NCBI RefSeq assembly: GCF_963678635.1
Contig: NC_087071.1
Span: 40,565,797 to 40,629,796 of the forward strand
Reading direction: 5' to 3'
Length of the DNA stretch: 64,000 bases
From: Symsagittifera roscoffensis
Lineage: Eukaryota > Xenacoelomorpha > Acoela > Convolutidae
In this document: positions 13,401 to 28,400 of the stretch, one piece after another
Layout: every line of letters starts with the position of its first letter
Numbering within the stretch: position 1 is the first letter of the stretch
Notes under the pieces: generated by a model
Databases searched by the model: none
Told to the model about the DNA's origin: nothing
Seen by the model: the letters and a program-made list of their open reading frames with translations, nothing else
Position numbers and translations under genes: made by a program

Positions 13401-16400
13401 TGCATCCATCTCACTCATCAACCCCCAAACACAACTCACACAAACACAATTGTTAGGTAATGTGAATGTGATGCAAGTGGAAGAATATGTTCAAAATACC
13501 AAGGGAATCAGGGGCGGATCAAGGATTTTCTCGAGCAGGGGCGGTTTTTCAACAAGAAATCGAAATTTTGTCGACTTTTTTTAGGTCGACCAAATTTATT
13601 TTCCGAGCTCTCCGAAAGCACTAAAAGACCCTGTTTTGGTCAAATTTTCTGCGCTGCAGGCATTTCTTGTTTTGAAAAAAAAACAGGCCAAAAAGGCATT
13701 TTTGGAAAATTTTGATCAAAAGCGCTTTTTCGGCGTTCTCCCCCCTCAAAGTTAGTATATTTTGGCGCCCAAAAATTTTTAGGGTCAATCACCAAATATT
13801 GTTTTCTCAAAATAGTACAAAGAGAGACCTTTTGGGTGGGGAAGGGATCGAATCCTTAAGAGGGGAAGTGGTTCGTTAAGAGGGGAAGTGAAAAGCTAGT
13901 TTCGATCACAAGAAAGTTTTTATTACCTAAAATTAAAAATCGAAAAATATTCTCAATTCTTGAATTATCTTGTTCTCCAATTTAAAATCGATAAATCCAC
14001 TTTATTCTCGGGCCAAAATTAATTTCCAAATACCCTGGGAAAATGTTTGAGTTCTTCTATCCAAAAAATTTTGCGCCTCAGGTAAGATGAAGAAGGTTTG
14101 ATCCGCAAAAAAGGTTTGATCCCCCTCATTTATTTGAGATTTTATATCTTTGAAGGCCAATGAGTTCAAAGCTGACGTCACGAAGTAGAATCAAATCAAC
14201 TGATACGTTCTCCCACTCAATTGAGTCAATCGGCTTTTCAAAATTATCTTTTGTTTTTTTTTAGGCACAGCAGGACTTGGTCAACCACAACATAATGACA
14301 CAATGTGTTCGAACCACTCAACGCAGTCTGGATGTAGTAGTACCCACACCCCTGCTAGATGCACCCACAGTTACGAACTGAACACTTCCAACCCCCACTC
14401 TCAATCACACAGCAACAATTCAACCTACGACTCAAAACAGGTTGGTGTGAAGGGTGTATAATTGAATCGAAATTGATGACAAGATGGATGACTTGGAGCA
14501 TATTTGTAGGTCAGAAAACAGAGTTTTTTTAGCTGAATTAGATTTTGTGATTGTTTCTACGAGTCGTAATGAGTGAAAATTGATGTGCAACGTCCACTTA
14601 TGATTTATCGTCTAAACGAAGGCCTATGGAGCTGTTTTTTTTTGTGAGAAAATGTCAAGTGGTTCTCAAAAAATTGTTTTTATTCAAGGGTAAATAAACG
14701 GATATTTAGCTGTTCATATCTAAAGGAAAAGGGAGTTTTTTATTTTAAACGCTTACTCGATTAGTTGTTGGCCGCTTCAGTGATTTTACCGTGTAAAAAA
14801 TGTGTTTTTTTTTTGCTATGAGGTCAAGTGTAATGGTTTTATTAAGAGTCGAACGTAGTTCAGACTCTTATATAAGTCACGATGATTTTTGTTTTCGTTT
14901 TTTTTTGTCAGAAAAAGTAATAAAACTTGATCAGGCTCAAAATTACTTTTCACAGTTTAACTTTTCCTTCTGTCGATGCTTTCAATTTTTGTTCATGTGT
15001 ATAGGACAAAGACAGTCCAGCCAGTACAGTCGATTCCGGCATCAAAACGTCCCCCGGTAACACACTCGGATGCGACAACACTTCAGACACGGAAAACTCC
15101 AGAATCCCTCCTTACCAACTCCTGACATCAGTAGGCAATCACCAGGAGTCGCCTGGATCCTTCAACGTCCGCAACTATTTCTCAACATCGTCGTCGGCAG
15201 GGACGTCACAATTTGCAACTTCCAATTATGGATTCTTTTTGAGCCAACGAGTGCTAGCTGCTTTTTTCTGCCAAAATTGTAACCAAAAAACTCTGAATCC
15301 TGCCAACGTGGTACATACTCTAATGTACCATGCGCAAATAAGAGTGGCTTCTTACAGGAGGGTTTTGGAAGAAGATGAAAGTGTGAGAAAGTGGGCAAGT
15401 GCCAAAGAGTGCTGGAAAGATCCATTAGTAGCGATCCATAAAGGATTGATTTCGCCAATGAATAGTTTACTTGCAGACGGCCAAGTTGGGGGCAATTACT
15501 TTATAATTATGATAGACTCTTTAGTTAGTACAGATAGTGGTTTGATTGAATTTGTGATTCGGCTAGCCGACATTATGCCAAGTTGGGCGAAGTTGTTATG
15601 TACGTGTAGCAAAGATACGTACTCACTCTTTGGAACCCTTAAACAAAACTTAGAGGTATTTAATCTGGAAGATCCCTCGAAAGATTGCGACATAACGAAA
15701 GACTTGGACGCTTTTATATCTCAACAAGTTAATAATTGTACTTCATCTGCGCGTGATATAATAACTGCGTCACGTGAGAGTTCGGCTAAGTTCCGCAATC
15801 TGCTTATGAGCAATAGTCAAAGAAGCTTTCTTTACATTCGCAGTTGCTTCGACATTATCAATTCAGGTCTGTGATTTTTTTTCAGTTCTTTCGACAAAAT
15901 TAAAAAAGACATATACAACAATTTAGCATTGACAGTAATTGATGGTTTTTGTTTATTTTTTGTACAAGCAGTCTTAATTGTTTTTAATTTCCAATAGCTT
16001 CTAGCTAGCTACACAGGCGTTATCTTTTATGCCTAGAATTTATTTTATTGTGAAATTGGCAATGTTTCAAATTTTATCGACTTTTTTTGTAAAATCATCT
16101 GACTGTTTCAGGTGCAATAACACTAACCAAAACCCTCAACAAAAACTCCCTCCCCTCCACGCTTCACGGAATATTCGAACTTCTCTGCAACCAAATATGT
16201 CACTCCAGCTTAGCCATATACTCAAAATTGAGAGTGATCTTAGACGTGATTGGCTGTTCCTTCTATCCAATGACAGTCGAGGAAATATGGACCGTAGTTA
16301 GCTTCAGTAAATGCGGGAAAGAGGAGTTTGATCGAAACTTTGAACTTGTGCATGGACACTTTCTGATCATGAGGACTAACAGGACGTTTGAGTTCTCGTC

Positions 16401-19400
16401 GGACTTTTTGAGAACGTGGTTTTTGGATCCGAGCCTCGCCAAGAAATTTTCATGTGACTTAAGGTATTTTTATTCTTTGAGAAATAACCAACGAATCCAA
16501 GTTGGTCGTAAAAACAGCGCAGCATAATGACTCAGAGATCAAGCGAGCATTTTCATTGTTCTTGTCTCCACTGGGTTTGGCCATGTTTTATGAACAAATT
16601 AATCGAGAAAATTTTGCAATTAATTCAGTGTTTAAGAGTAATGAACGTAGTGAAGACTCTTATATAGGTCTTGCTGATTTTTTTGTTCGTTTTTTTTTTC
16701 AGGAAAAGTTCTTAAAATTTGTTCACGCTCAATTTTGATTTTTCGCGGTTTGGCTTGTGATTTCTTTTTAAGTTCAGTGCATTTCCATTGTTAGAAGGAA
16801 AGCAAACTCCACTATCTAACAGCAAAAGTGTAAAGGTCACGAAAAACTTGATCGATCTCTAATTTCGAAAATAGAAATTAATTATCAAGATTCCAGCGAA
16901 ATAGAAGTTTTACCAATTGATCCAGTTTTCTCAAATAGGATTTATTTTTAACAATAAATTCTCCATCAGAAATTGTTCTCCATATTCAAAGAGCTTTGAG
17001 GCCTTTTTTTCTCCGAAATTCAAATGCTGAAGATTTTTGAAAAAACAAGTCAGTTTTTGTTTTAGTTTCATTGCGTTCATTACTCTTTTCCAACTGTTAG
17101 TTGGCTATTTTTTAATTTTCCATGCTCATAATAATGACTCATCCTTAACTAATTATTACGAAGATAAAATTTGGTTATAGTTGACCTGAATTCAAATGCC
17201 TCATAGGTTGTCACTGGGACTATTTGTGTGGACTTGGTCTTATTTATCAAATCAGACCGATTTTTATTTAAACTAATAGGCCTAATTTTTGAATTGACAT
17301 GTGTCAAATACAATAGCATATTTAACTTGAATTCGTTCTTCCAAATTATATCAAATGATTGTATGAAGTTACTCGGTATTTTGGCGTGAATGAATCAAAT
17401 TGCATTTCTAAAGGTTTTGAATGAACTTGAACTTGAAATGAGTGCAGTTATAAAACAAAACAGTTATGATAGAATGTTGACGTTGTTAAAATACTGGCGG
17501 AGCTAACATTATGTCGATAAAAGAACTTAAAATTAAGGTTCGTTTTGACATTTTAGCAGTCCTTTAAGAAAGTCCTGTAAGAATTACTGAAAGGACATCT
17601 TAGCAGTCCTTTAAGTAATGTTTTTGCATCGTTTGCTTATTTAACTACATGGAAAGTTTTCCTGAATATAGGTAATAATTAGACAAATGAATTGTTGTTT
17701 GGTTGTTTAGGAATGGCCATGCATTACATGCAATTAGTGCAATGTCATCTTTAACATCTTCTCCGAAGAAACAAAATAACATTAACACAAACAACAACTT
17801 GACCGCGAGTAATAAACTAGATATGGTGCGTCATCTGGTACTCTCTGGTGCAGATGTTCTCGGCAACTCCAATGGCGCAAATGCGATGTATGACTCACCT
17901 ATGATGGTGGGTGCTAATAATGCAATTGACTTCATGTTCCGAGACCAGAAGGTACAGTGGGTTAACTGGCTGTGTAAGCAGAGTGAGCTGAATTCAATTC
18001 TGGCGTCCAGGCATTTCCTCAACAGTCCAGATTTGAAGGTAGGTTCATTGACTACAATTTGTTCAAGCTCATTTTGAATTATGAAGTCTGAGGGTAATGT
18101 TTGAGCGATGGGCTAAAGTTATCGAACAGCCAAGGCCACGAAAAAAGTGATTGACTTCTAGTTCGAAAGTCGAATTTACCTTTCAGTTTTCCCAGCAAAA
18201 TGAAATTTTACCTATTGATCCAGTTTTGTCAAAAAGGGTTAATTTTATCAAAAAACATGCCGATCATAAATTGTTCTGGATATTCAAAAAGCTTGAAGTT
18301 CATCTTTTTTTCTTTGAAATTCGAAATACTGACTTGTTTAAAAAACAAGTCAGTGTTTTTTGTTTACTTGCGTTCATTGACTCTTTTCCAACTGTCCGTT
18401 GCCTATGTGTTTTTTTTTTTTCAGGAAAAGCCTTGAAATTTGTTGAGGCTCAAATTTACTTCTTTGGGTTCTGATTTTTGATTTCGTATTAAGTTGTTTA
18501 TTTCCTTTGCTAAAAGGAAGGCAGACTCCATTATCGAACAGCCAAAAGGGTAAAGATCACGAAAAACGTGATCAACTTCTAGTTTAGAAAGTGGAATTTA
18601 ATTTTGAGATTTCCCTGCTAAATAAAAGTTCTACTAATTGATCCAGTTTTCTTAAGTTGGTTTAGTTTTATCAAATAAGCGGCAATCTTAAATTGTTCTA
18701 GAAATTCGAAGAGCTTAAAGGGCATGTGGTTTTTTCTTTGAAGTTCGAAGGTTGAAGCTTTTGCAACAAATTCATTGTTTTTTCTGTTTACTTGCTTTTA
18801 TTACTCTTTTCCAACTGTCAGTTAGCTATGTTTTTAGTTTAGCCTCATTTTCTGTCGACTGGTTTGTCCTGCTTTTTTGGATTGTATCGCACGTAAACTT
18901 CCTTAAAAAGAGCCAATAGCTTACCGATTTGCTCTTGTTTGATAAGTTCAGTCAGTAACCGGAGCTCAAGATCAGTTTACTTGCAAAAATTTTGTAATAT
19001 CTGTGTTAACTGTTATATAAAAAGAAGGTTTTGAAAGATTGATTCAATGACCTTGTTTTACAATCTATATGTCTATTATGTTTAACAGAGTGCAAGCGTA
19101 TTCAATGAAATCCGGTTTTGTTTATGTATCAATAAAACATTTGCAATTTTTTAGGTTGCAGAATTTCTGCTGCGAAGCGGAGCCGATGCCAACACTCGGT
19201 GTTCAGAGTTAGACCAGACGACCCTCCTCTCAGCGTTCTGTTACTTGGGCCACTTTGAAATAGTCTCACTACTGTTATCCTATGGCTCCGATGTGAACCT
19301 AGCCGATGGACCATCAGGACGAAGTCCATTGATCAGTGCGTGCATGAAAGGTTAGTTTGATAATCAGGCATATTTTTTCATGTTTGTATTTTTATGGATT

Positions 19401-22400
19401 TGAATTTAAAGATTTTTAAAATGAGTGATCGCATTTTTTTTATAAAAAATCGACAAATTTAGTTTTTTTGAGCTCACTTCAGATCCATAGCTTATTTTCA
19501 TTGCTCATAGATGATGCAAAAGTTAAATTCATACAAATACTGATTGATCCAGTTTCCTCATGTCGGAACTTTTTCCCCCAATTCCACTGAAAGATCAGTA
19601 GTTTTTTACGTTTTCTCGTTCCATAAACTTTTTGCAACGTACAGCTGACCAACCATGCTTTATAAAGGAAATAGTTGTGTTTTTAAATGTAGAATTCATT
19701 TTTTCTGTTTTTTTTATTTTTGAAGTTTGATTTTTACAGGTCACGTGGACATCTGTGATCTCCTCCTACAATCAGGAGCAGATGTGAAGAATAGTCCAGA
19801 CGTGTGTGGCATGTCTCCCGTGGAACACGCTGCTGCCAGTGGATTCGTGGAGTGTGTCCGGATGCTGATCAACATGTCAAGTGTAGAGAGTGTAGAAAGA
19901 GCACTGGTGCTGACTGCATATAATGGACACAAACATGTAAGTTTGTTAGAAATTGTGCGTGGTCCGCTTCTACCAAATGGTGCGTGGTCCGCTTCTCCTA
20001 AATGAATATTATTAATTAGAAAGTGTAGTTTATCAGTGTTTTTAAATTTCAATGAACGAAATGAAGTCATTGTTTATGCCATGTTTGTTGCTTCTTATTC
20101 AGGAAAAAAGTTTTGATCGAGCTCAAATTTGATTTTCTAGGTTTTGAATCTTGATTTCTTGAAGTTTACTTCAAATTCATTTGCTAAAAGTAAGGCAAAT
20201 CATTCTCTCCAATTTTGGAAGTGCAAATGGCGCAAAGCATTGTAGCTGATTTTATTTCCGAAAGTGGATTTCAATTTTATGATATCCCAGCGGAGTGAAA
20301 ATTACGTTTTGACCCATTTTTTCTTTAATTGTGTTAGTTTAATCAATAATAGCTTTTTTTCTCAACTCTAATTCTTAAACAATCAGTCACTTTTAAATAT
20401 CTGTTGAAAATGATGCAGTTGAAGAATAAAGAGAATTTTGGTACAAGCAAACACTAGTGTCATGTTAACCAAAGTCCCACTTTTTGTGCTTAATTCATAT
20501 TTAAAAAAATAATTGCAGTTTATATGTATATACTGCAGCACAAAAAAGAAATCGATGCTGAGGATCATTACGCTAGCGAGCAGCTAGTGTTTCAGATTGA
20601 ACTTTCTTTTTTTCTAACCAACTAGAAAATTCTAACTCGCTAATAAAAGTGTTCACATGTGTGCCTTTTTGCTAAAATGACGATCTGTAGCGTTGGAAGT
20701 TTCATAGCATCTGTTCTTGGCTTTATTTGTGGCTAGTGTTTGTAATGTGATGGATAAAGCGTCCGTGGCTGAGTGGTTAGTGCGTGAGGCTACCAGTTTC
20801 TAGGTCGTAGATTCCAGTCCGGGACGTCGCCGATTTTTTTTTTACTAATTCGAGGCTCATTTTTACTTGTTCTTTTTACACTTTTTAGAAATCGAGAGCT
20901 GCTTTTTGTAGTGTTATCGCTAGTGTTTGCGAAACGCAGCTTCGCCTCTGGGTAATTTTTGTTATCGTAATTGTTATGCGCGCCGGACTTTCATGGATAA
21001 AAATCGATTATAATGGAAAATGCTGTCTAATTTATTGTCATTATAATCCATTATTTCAGCAAAGTTAGACCATGTAATCGATTATATTGTCCTTATAATC
21101 GATTATTTCCTTAAAAACACAGTTCATTAAAATCAATCATAATGGATTTTAATATATTATATCTTTAAATGCGGGCTTCACTATATCGCCATGTTTAAGC
21201 TTTTTCAACGTATAATTTTTGCATTTTAACAAAAGAATTTATTCACGTTTAAGCTATATGGTATGCTGCAATGGATACAATTTTTTTTTCAATTTTCTAG
21301 TTCGAATTCAGTGTTTATTGCACCAAGTTTGAAATTAGCAACCCAAAATTGGCATGTAGTCAGGCTTCCTCAGCTGTCGCGATTTTGGCCTCCATAAATG
21401 AATAACCAAATCCTTATAGTTTACCATATATGGCAATTTTCGAGATTTTTCAAAAATTTCTAGAAAATTTAAATATTTGACAAATATTGAAATTCTCAAC
21501 CCTGTAGTTGGGTGCTGTCAGGGTACTTTCAGGGGTTGCGAATCTTGCCTCTGAACATGACTGCTCAAATTCTTATAGTTTTCGAGATATGACGTTTTTT
21601 AAGGATTTTCTCTAAGAACTTAGATATAGAAAATTTCACAGTTGTCGTAAGTTTGAAGCACCGGAGGTGCGTTACACGCTAGTCCATTTTAAATCCATTA
21701 TAATATATTATAATGGATTATAGTCTCTATTCATTTTGCAAAGTTTTCAGTAACTTCTGCTATACTCACAGTCTACTCGAAGTCTAAACCTAATCAATTT
21801 TATTTTAAAAAGCAAGCGTTTAACCCTACTCCCCCATCCGTAATTGAGTGTAAACGAGGAGTTGTAAGCGCGGGGGTGTGCGAACGGGAGTGAGGTAGGA
21901 ATGGGGGTGTAAATAAGAAAGTGTGAGCGGCAGGGAGTGACGCGAATTGGATCAGGGTGAATAAATGAAGATCTGCAAAAAATGAAACAAAGAAATTTCA
22001 GAGAATCTCGTTTTTATCTGATGTAACGCGTTTTCAGCCAAAAGCAACTGTGAAGTTTAAATGTATGAGATTCTCGTTTTTATATATTGTAAATCGTTTT
22101 CAGCCGAAAGCAACTGCTTAGTTTTGAATAGACTGCATTGTGTTTGAATTTTTCAGAAAAATTTGTAAGCAAATTGATTATAATCGATTAAAATAGATTT
22201 TCTTGATTTGACAAAATTCAATTTTTTATCCGTTTTTAATCGATATGACAGTCGATGGTTTGATTTTTATAGAGACTGACAATGAAAATCCAATATAATC
22301 GATTATTATCCATGAAACTGGAATGCCGTTAGGTCTCTTGTTTTCAATTAGTTGTCTTTCTAACTAGGAGTATTCTAAGCAAAAAAATATATAATCATCT

Positions 22401-25400
22401 GCGATTTTTGGTCAAGTGCAGAATTGACGATTTGGATATATTGAGGATAATTTATGCGCCCGGTAATTTAAGTCTATTAACGCGTAAGCGGCTAATGTAT
22501 CTCAGAAAGTATTCCAAATACAATTGAATCAACCTTATAAATGAGTTGCTTGACGAGAAACATAGCTTTTTACTACAAATGGCAAACGAGAAATAAGTCT
22601 CCAAAAATTTCTTTTTTTTTCACTTTCAAAGATTTTTCAGTTTAGTTTGGTTAAGTTCGAGTGTTTGAGAAATTTAGTTTTCACTTCCGTTATCGGTGAT
22701 ATTTTTGCTTGCATTTGCCAAGTGAAGTTGTGCCTTTCTGTCACTTACTGTGCCACATGCATTGTTTCGAGTGAGTAGCAAATTACGCTCTTCGATAACG
22801 AAAGTGGAAATGGTGCTAATAATATCCCGTTCATTTTAAATTTTAGCGGAGTAAAAGTGACCACGTGTTTGGTGTTTCCATATTTGGTTTCCTGAAAAAC
22901 TAAAATCGAAAAAAATCTGGATTCAAACATTGTTTATTGAAATTCTAAAATTGAACAAAATTGTTTTTGGGTTAACGAATGCTTTACCATTGTGTATGTT
23001 GGGTAATTGGGTGTGTTTCCATATTTATTCATCTCGAATTTTTCGCAATTCAAAAATATACAATTTGCATGTTTAAAACAAACACGAATTATGTAATTGG
23101 AAAATCGGAATCTTTGTAATTCGATACTTGTCGATGATAATTCGATAGTTCAAAAAAAATTTTCCGTTAAAAAAGCAAGCTAGATGGAAAGGTTAATGAA
23201 AGAAGTGAACTCTTATTAGGTGTCGGAAAAAGTGTTTTTCACTTTTATAGATTTTGATGATTTTTTTAGGGAAAAGTCTTAAAATGATCTCGTAACTACA
23301 GAAAGTGCTTTTGAGTTTACTGTAGATCCATCTGCTAAAATTTAAGCAAATTGCGCTTTCCTATTACGAAATCACAAATGGTGCGAAAAAAAATTGTGAA
23401 CTATTGTTGTTTTGAAAGTAGGTTATAGATTTTCCAGCGGAATAAAAAAATTTAAAAATTAGCAAGCGTTATTAAACCGGAATATAGATCTTTTTGGGTT
23501 GGTTCATTTTACTCACCTGCCTATAAAAACAAAGGTCAATGATTGGAATCTGGACAGGACCTTGGTTAGCGGATTTGTCCGCGCGTCAACAAAATTTTGA
23601 CGGGCTTCTAATTGTATGATTTTTTTCGGCTTAGATGCCGCAGCACCAATCTATCTAAAATTGGGACATTTTACATAAATTAAAAAAACGTTTCAGTGTA
23701 TTCCGGTTTTGGGCAAGTAATTGAGTTCCCGGAAGTTTGCCCATTTTTCTTCATAAATTAGTTTCAGCGTATTCCGGTTTTGGGCAACTAATCGAGTTCC
23801 AAGAAGTTTTGCGTATTTTTCTTGGAGTGCTCTGTGCAATTAGTTGAGCGGTTAACATCCATGCTTGAGGCGACGAATCCCATAAGTTCGATTCCAGTCG
23901 GTGCCTGTTCGTTTTTGGAAACTGAAAATGTTCGAAGATTTGACTTTCGGGTCTGCTAATTTTTGCCGACTTAGGCCTCGAAGAAAGGTTCGGTTTCTTT
24001 TAGCAGTTTGAATGTTCATTGTAAAGTTTTTAACATTGCAGGTAACTTTGTTCCAGAAATTTTTTCCCTTTGCAATTTTTTTCTGAAGTTTTTTTTTCAA
24101 TTTTTGACTTGTCTTCTCTCTTGCTGGCAATCAGAGTCATTCATGGTATGAAGCTCCGCTTTGCAGCTTGTGGAAAATGTGTCAATTATAAAAATTTTTC
24201 TTGAGTTCGAAGAGCGTAAAGGGCATTGATTTTTTCTTTCAAGTTGGAATAATACTGACTTGTTTATGGAAAAAACTTCAGCTTCCAGTTTCCTGGCATT
24301 TGTTGACATTTTCAACTGTCGGTTGGTTATGTTTCTATTTTCCAATTGTTCAAATAAAAATTGTCGCTTGTTCATTTCCATGCGTCTTAGTTAGTGGAGC
24401 TCAACCAATTTAATCAATACGATTTCAAGAAGATACATGTAATAACCCTACTTAACTGCAATTTTGTTACCACCTTCTCAAGATGTGCTTGAACTAGGAA
24501 ACAGTGAATTAATGCATCCATGCCATGGAAAAAATCCACATCGTGCTTTTTGCATTATTGTTAATCGATTCGAACTGGATTTCATTTACAAAGCGCTACA
24601 TTTAGGGTCTGAATATTCATTTTTTATTCCGCACTAAATTGGATTCGCCCTAGTTGACCCTTACTTTTAACTTATCCAACGTCCTTTGCCCATGCTTTTT
24701 GCTCAGTAGTGTCCTGATTTTCGAAGTTGAAACAAGAATTGGGGTGAATGATTTTCCTATCTGAAAATTTAAACCATCTTTTTGAAAATTAAAACCCACG
24801 AGTAACCGGTGTTCGCTTGTAAAGATTTGATGTTTTTGTTCATCTTGAGTCTAAATGATATGCTCAAATTACGTAAGAGGAGGTTTTAAAGGGGTGGGGC
24901 AAAAAGGAGTAGAAATTTGTGTAGAGGGCGTTCGGAAACCGGAGACAATGAAGCGCCTCATAGTCTTAAGAGAGAGCGAACATAGAAAGAGAGATAGAGG
25001 ACAAGGGAAAAAAGGAGGAGGAGGAGAATATGGGGATCAAATGGATTGACATTCAATTACATAGGGTGGTAGGAGTAGTAAAATAGTGAATGATTTTTTG
25101 GTCTTGTTTTTTGGGAGCTAATCTTATGGCAGATTGATCAGATGGCAGAAAATTTCCAATCATTCAAGCAGTTCAAACTGTCCGAAACTCTGGACTGAAT
25201 TGTCATGTTTTGCTTTAGATTTTGGAATACTCAATTCTGATTGGCTGAAATCTTTTTCTGTTGTTTGGTCTTTCTGCCACGAGGGATCCCTGCTTATTTC
25301 CTTTGTCTCCCCTTTCTGTTTCTGCTTACAATTTGCCACCAAGTGGGATAGGAGGGAAAAGAAAGAGGAAATAAGACAAGGGGCGGTTGATGAAGAGAGA

Positions 25401-28400
25401 GGTTAAACATACTTTCACAGCTTGACCGATTAAAGATCGACTGAAATAAAATTGAAAAAGGAAAATAAAACACAAAAAAAAACAATGAAAAAGAAAATGG
25501 GTTTTAAAAAATACTGAACGAAAAAGATGAATGGGAAAAATGTTCATGCAGATGAACAAAAAAATGTGAGAACTTTGAGTGTACGAAATGAAATAAAGTG
25601 AATACTAGAAAATTCATGCGCCAAAATTAAATTATTTGAAAGAAAAGCAAACATGCGTTTTGTAGTTTGAAAACAATGGATTTTAGGGCACAAAGTCGAC
25701 CAATGAATGAATGAAAGTGGTTGTTGGTTTGGTGTCAAGATGAGTTTGGTTTGATTTCGTAAATCGGCAAGATACATTATCGTAGTTAGAAGAGCAACAA
25801 TCTTGCTCTTAATGGTTCTTGAGCTGTTCAGGTTTTAATGTAACATGCATGGATTAAACATGTTCAACATAACGATATGAATTTTTTTTCAAGTTATATG
25901 GAGAAAATAGATTTTTTGAAATTCCTATTTTATTATTTCAACTGTTGATACAACTAGGATTCGATTTCAAAATACAAACCAAATTTGAACAATGACGCTT
26001 TTAAAGATTCTTCACTTTTTTGGCAAATCCCAACATGGAGGTTTGATTAAAATTTTTGGATGTTTTGAATTAAGGGACGGTTTTGTTAGGTGTACTAAGC
26101 TATTTCCGTAAAAAAAATTTTCTAACAGAATGGCGAAACTGAGAATTGCCAAGTTAACTGAGGTGCGCTTGAGGATGCTGGATAGGTTGCGCATGTATGC
26201 CATCTTGGACGTCTACGTTAAGCGTTCTAAACCTCTGATTTTTTATCAAGGCTGATTGGGAGTCAGCTTTAATTATGCAATCGTTTTCACCTGCGATGTT
26301 TTTTATTAGCTTGGGGTCATAGTATTTGAAGTTTCAGGAAATAACCCACAGACCCCTTTTTCACAGGCAAGTACAAGTGACTTGTAATTTGGAACTAGTT
26401 TTTTCCCGTAAACAGTTTTTGTTACGACTCTGTGCAAAGTAGAAACTGCTTTATTAAGAATTCTTATCAACAGCGAGGTGGTGAATAGGGTACTTTCAGA
26501 TCATATGGTCTGGAGTTCGAGACCCCGCTGCGCCCTGTTTTCGCCGGGAAACTTAAATGGTCGGAGTAGTGTTTTTCTGTCTATTTTCGCCGGCTAGTTT
26601 GGAAAGGAAAAGTGAAAATTTTACCAAACTTTTAAAAAAAGTCCAATTTTTTTCATATATATACATTTTTTTCGTTTGACTTTCTTTTAAGGTATGTTCA
26701 TTTCTTTTGCAAAAAGAAATTTAACCCCACTATTGAACAGGAAAAAGTGTGAAGGTCGCGAAAAGCGTGATCGACTTTTAGTATCGAAAGTGGATTTTCT
26801 ATTTCAGATTTCCCTGCGAAATAAAACTTTTTTCTTAGTTATTCAGTTTTCTCCAATAGGGTTAATTTTATCAAAAAAGTCGTAGAAATAGATGGAGTCC
26901 CTTATGACGGAGAGTCCGAATGTTGAGTAACTTATCATAGTCAGATTTTCATAGGATTTATTAAGGATTTTCATAGGAGAGCTTAAGACTTTCATAGGAA
27001 TTGCGAAACTCTCGAAGTAAGCTAACAAGTTCAGGCCATTAAAATGAAAATTGATTGATTGAAAAATTAGCTGATATTTTGATTTTGAAATTTTGCCAGA
27101 TCAAAAACGCATTGGAAATACATTGTGGAAATACGAAAAAGCATTCGAAAACGTATTGGCGAAAAAACCAGTTAGCGAATTCCATCATTCCGTCCCTCTG
27201 TCATGAGAATAATCGCCGATGAAATACATTGCACGATATCCAAAAAATATTTAAGAGCTAAGCATGCATTGTAAAACATAACTATTGCTTGTTTAGAAAA
27301 GAATTGGTGCGCGTTGGTGATAAATAATACCACCAACTTCTTGCAAACGTTTTTCTTCCCAAGTTTGTCAACCATGTTTCATTTAGCTCGCTTTCATTGA
27401 TGTTCAGCAGTAAAAATTGTACCTCTAGTTATTGATTTTTTAATACCGGACACAAAATATTGGATGAAATGCAAAATGTTTACCCAGAAGCTATTGTTTT
27501 CATAGATGCTATAGAGTATACGACTCTCGCTTGTTCTTCGAAGAAGATAGCGGCTTCGTAGACAAAGCTAGAGCCAGGTGCTATATAGCAATCTATAAAA
27601 CATTTGTTTCTGGTTAAGAGTCAATGTTCGTAGTTCAGACTCTTATATAGGTCGCGATGTTTTTTCATTTTTTTTCATGAAATGGAAATTTGATTTTTCG
27701 CGGTTTGACTTTGATTTTTTTTCAAGTTCAATTCATTTCCTTACTTATAAGGAAGGCAAACTCCGCTATCGAACAGCAAAAGTGTGAAGGTCACGAAAAG
27801 CGTGATAGAGTTCTAATTTCAAAGTGGATTTTTTTTTTCAGATTTCCCAGCGAAATAAAAAAATTTCCTATTGATCCAGTTTTGGGTAATTTTGGTAAAT
27901 TTTAGTATATAGAACGCGATACTTTTTTTAAAGTTTTTCCCCGAAAAGTCTTGAAATGCTCTCATAACTACTGGAATGCATCAAACATTTAAATGCATTT
28001 GTGAATATGCACATTATATATACGCATTTTGAGTTCAATTTAAATTCATCTGCTAAAAGGCAGTCAAATTGCGCTATCCGAATACGAAGGTCATTTCGCC
28101 GGGGAATAAAAAACTTACCTATTGATACAGTTTTCCCAAATTGGGTTATTGATATCAAAAATTGCCAATCATGAATTTTGCTTGAAATTCAAAGAATTTT
28201 AAGGACGTAGTTTTTCTTTGTAATGCAAAAAGATTTTTTCTGTTTCCTTGCATTAATTGTTTCTTTTCTAACGGCATGTTGCTTTTTTTGTCGTTCAGCT
28301 GTGCTTTAATCTATCTATTTTTAGATTGCAAATTGGCTGTCGTTATTAATATTCAGATTTTTGCAACACGGTGTTTTTGTCAGCGTGAGAAGTTCGGAAT

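Noticed and set aside
20759..20832. Possible functional tRNA gene
   Set aside because: The B box is degraded, arms do not fold cleanly, and the surrounding sequence recurs at 30830-31010, so a SINE-like repeat is the better reading.
24855..25406. Purine-rich ORFs near 24855-25049 and 25134-25406
   Set aside because: Low-complexity GA-rich sequence inside intron 12; no domain and no matching splice phase needed between exons 12 and 13, which join perfectly without them.
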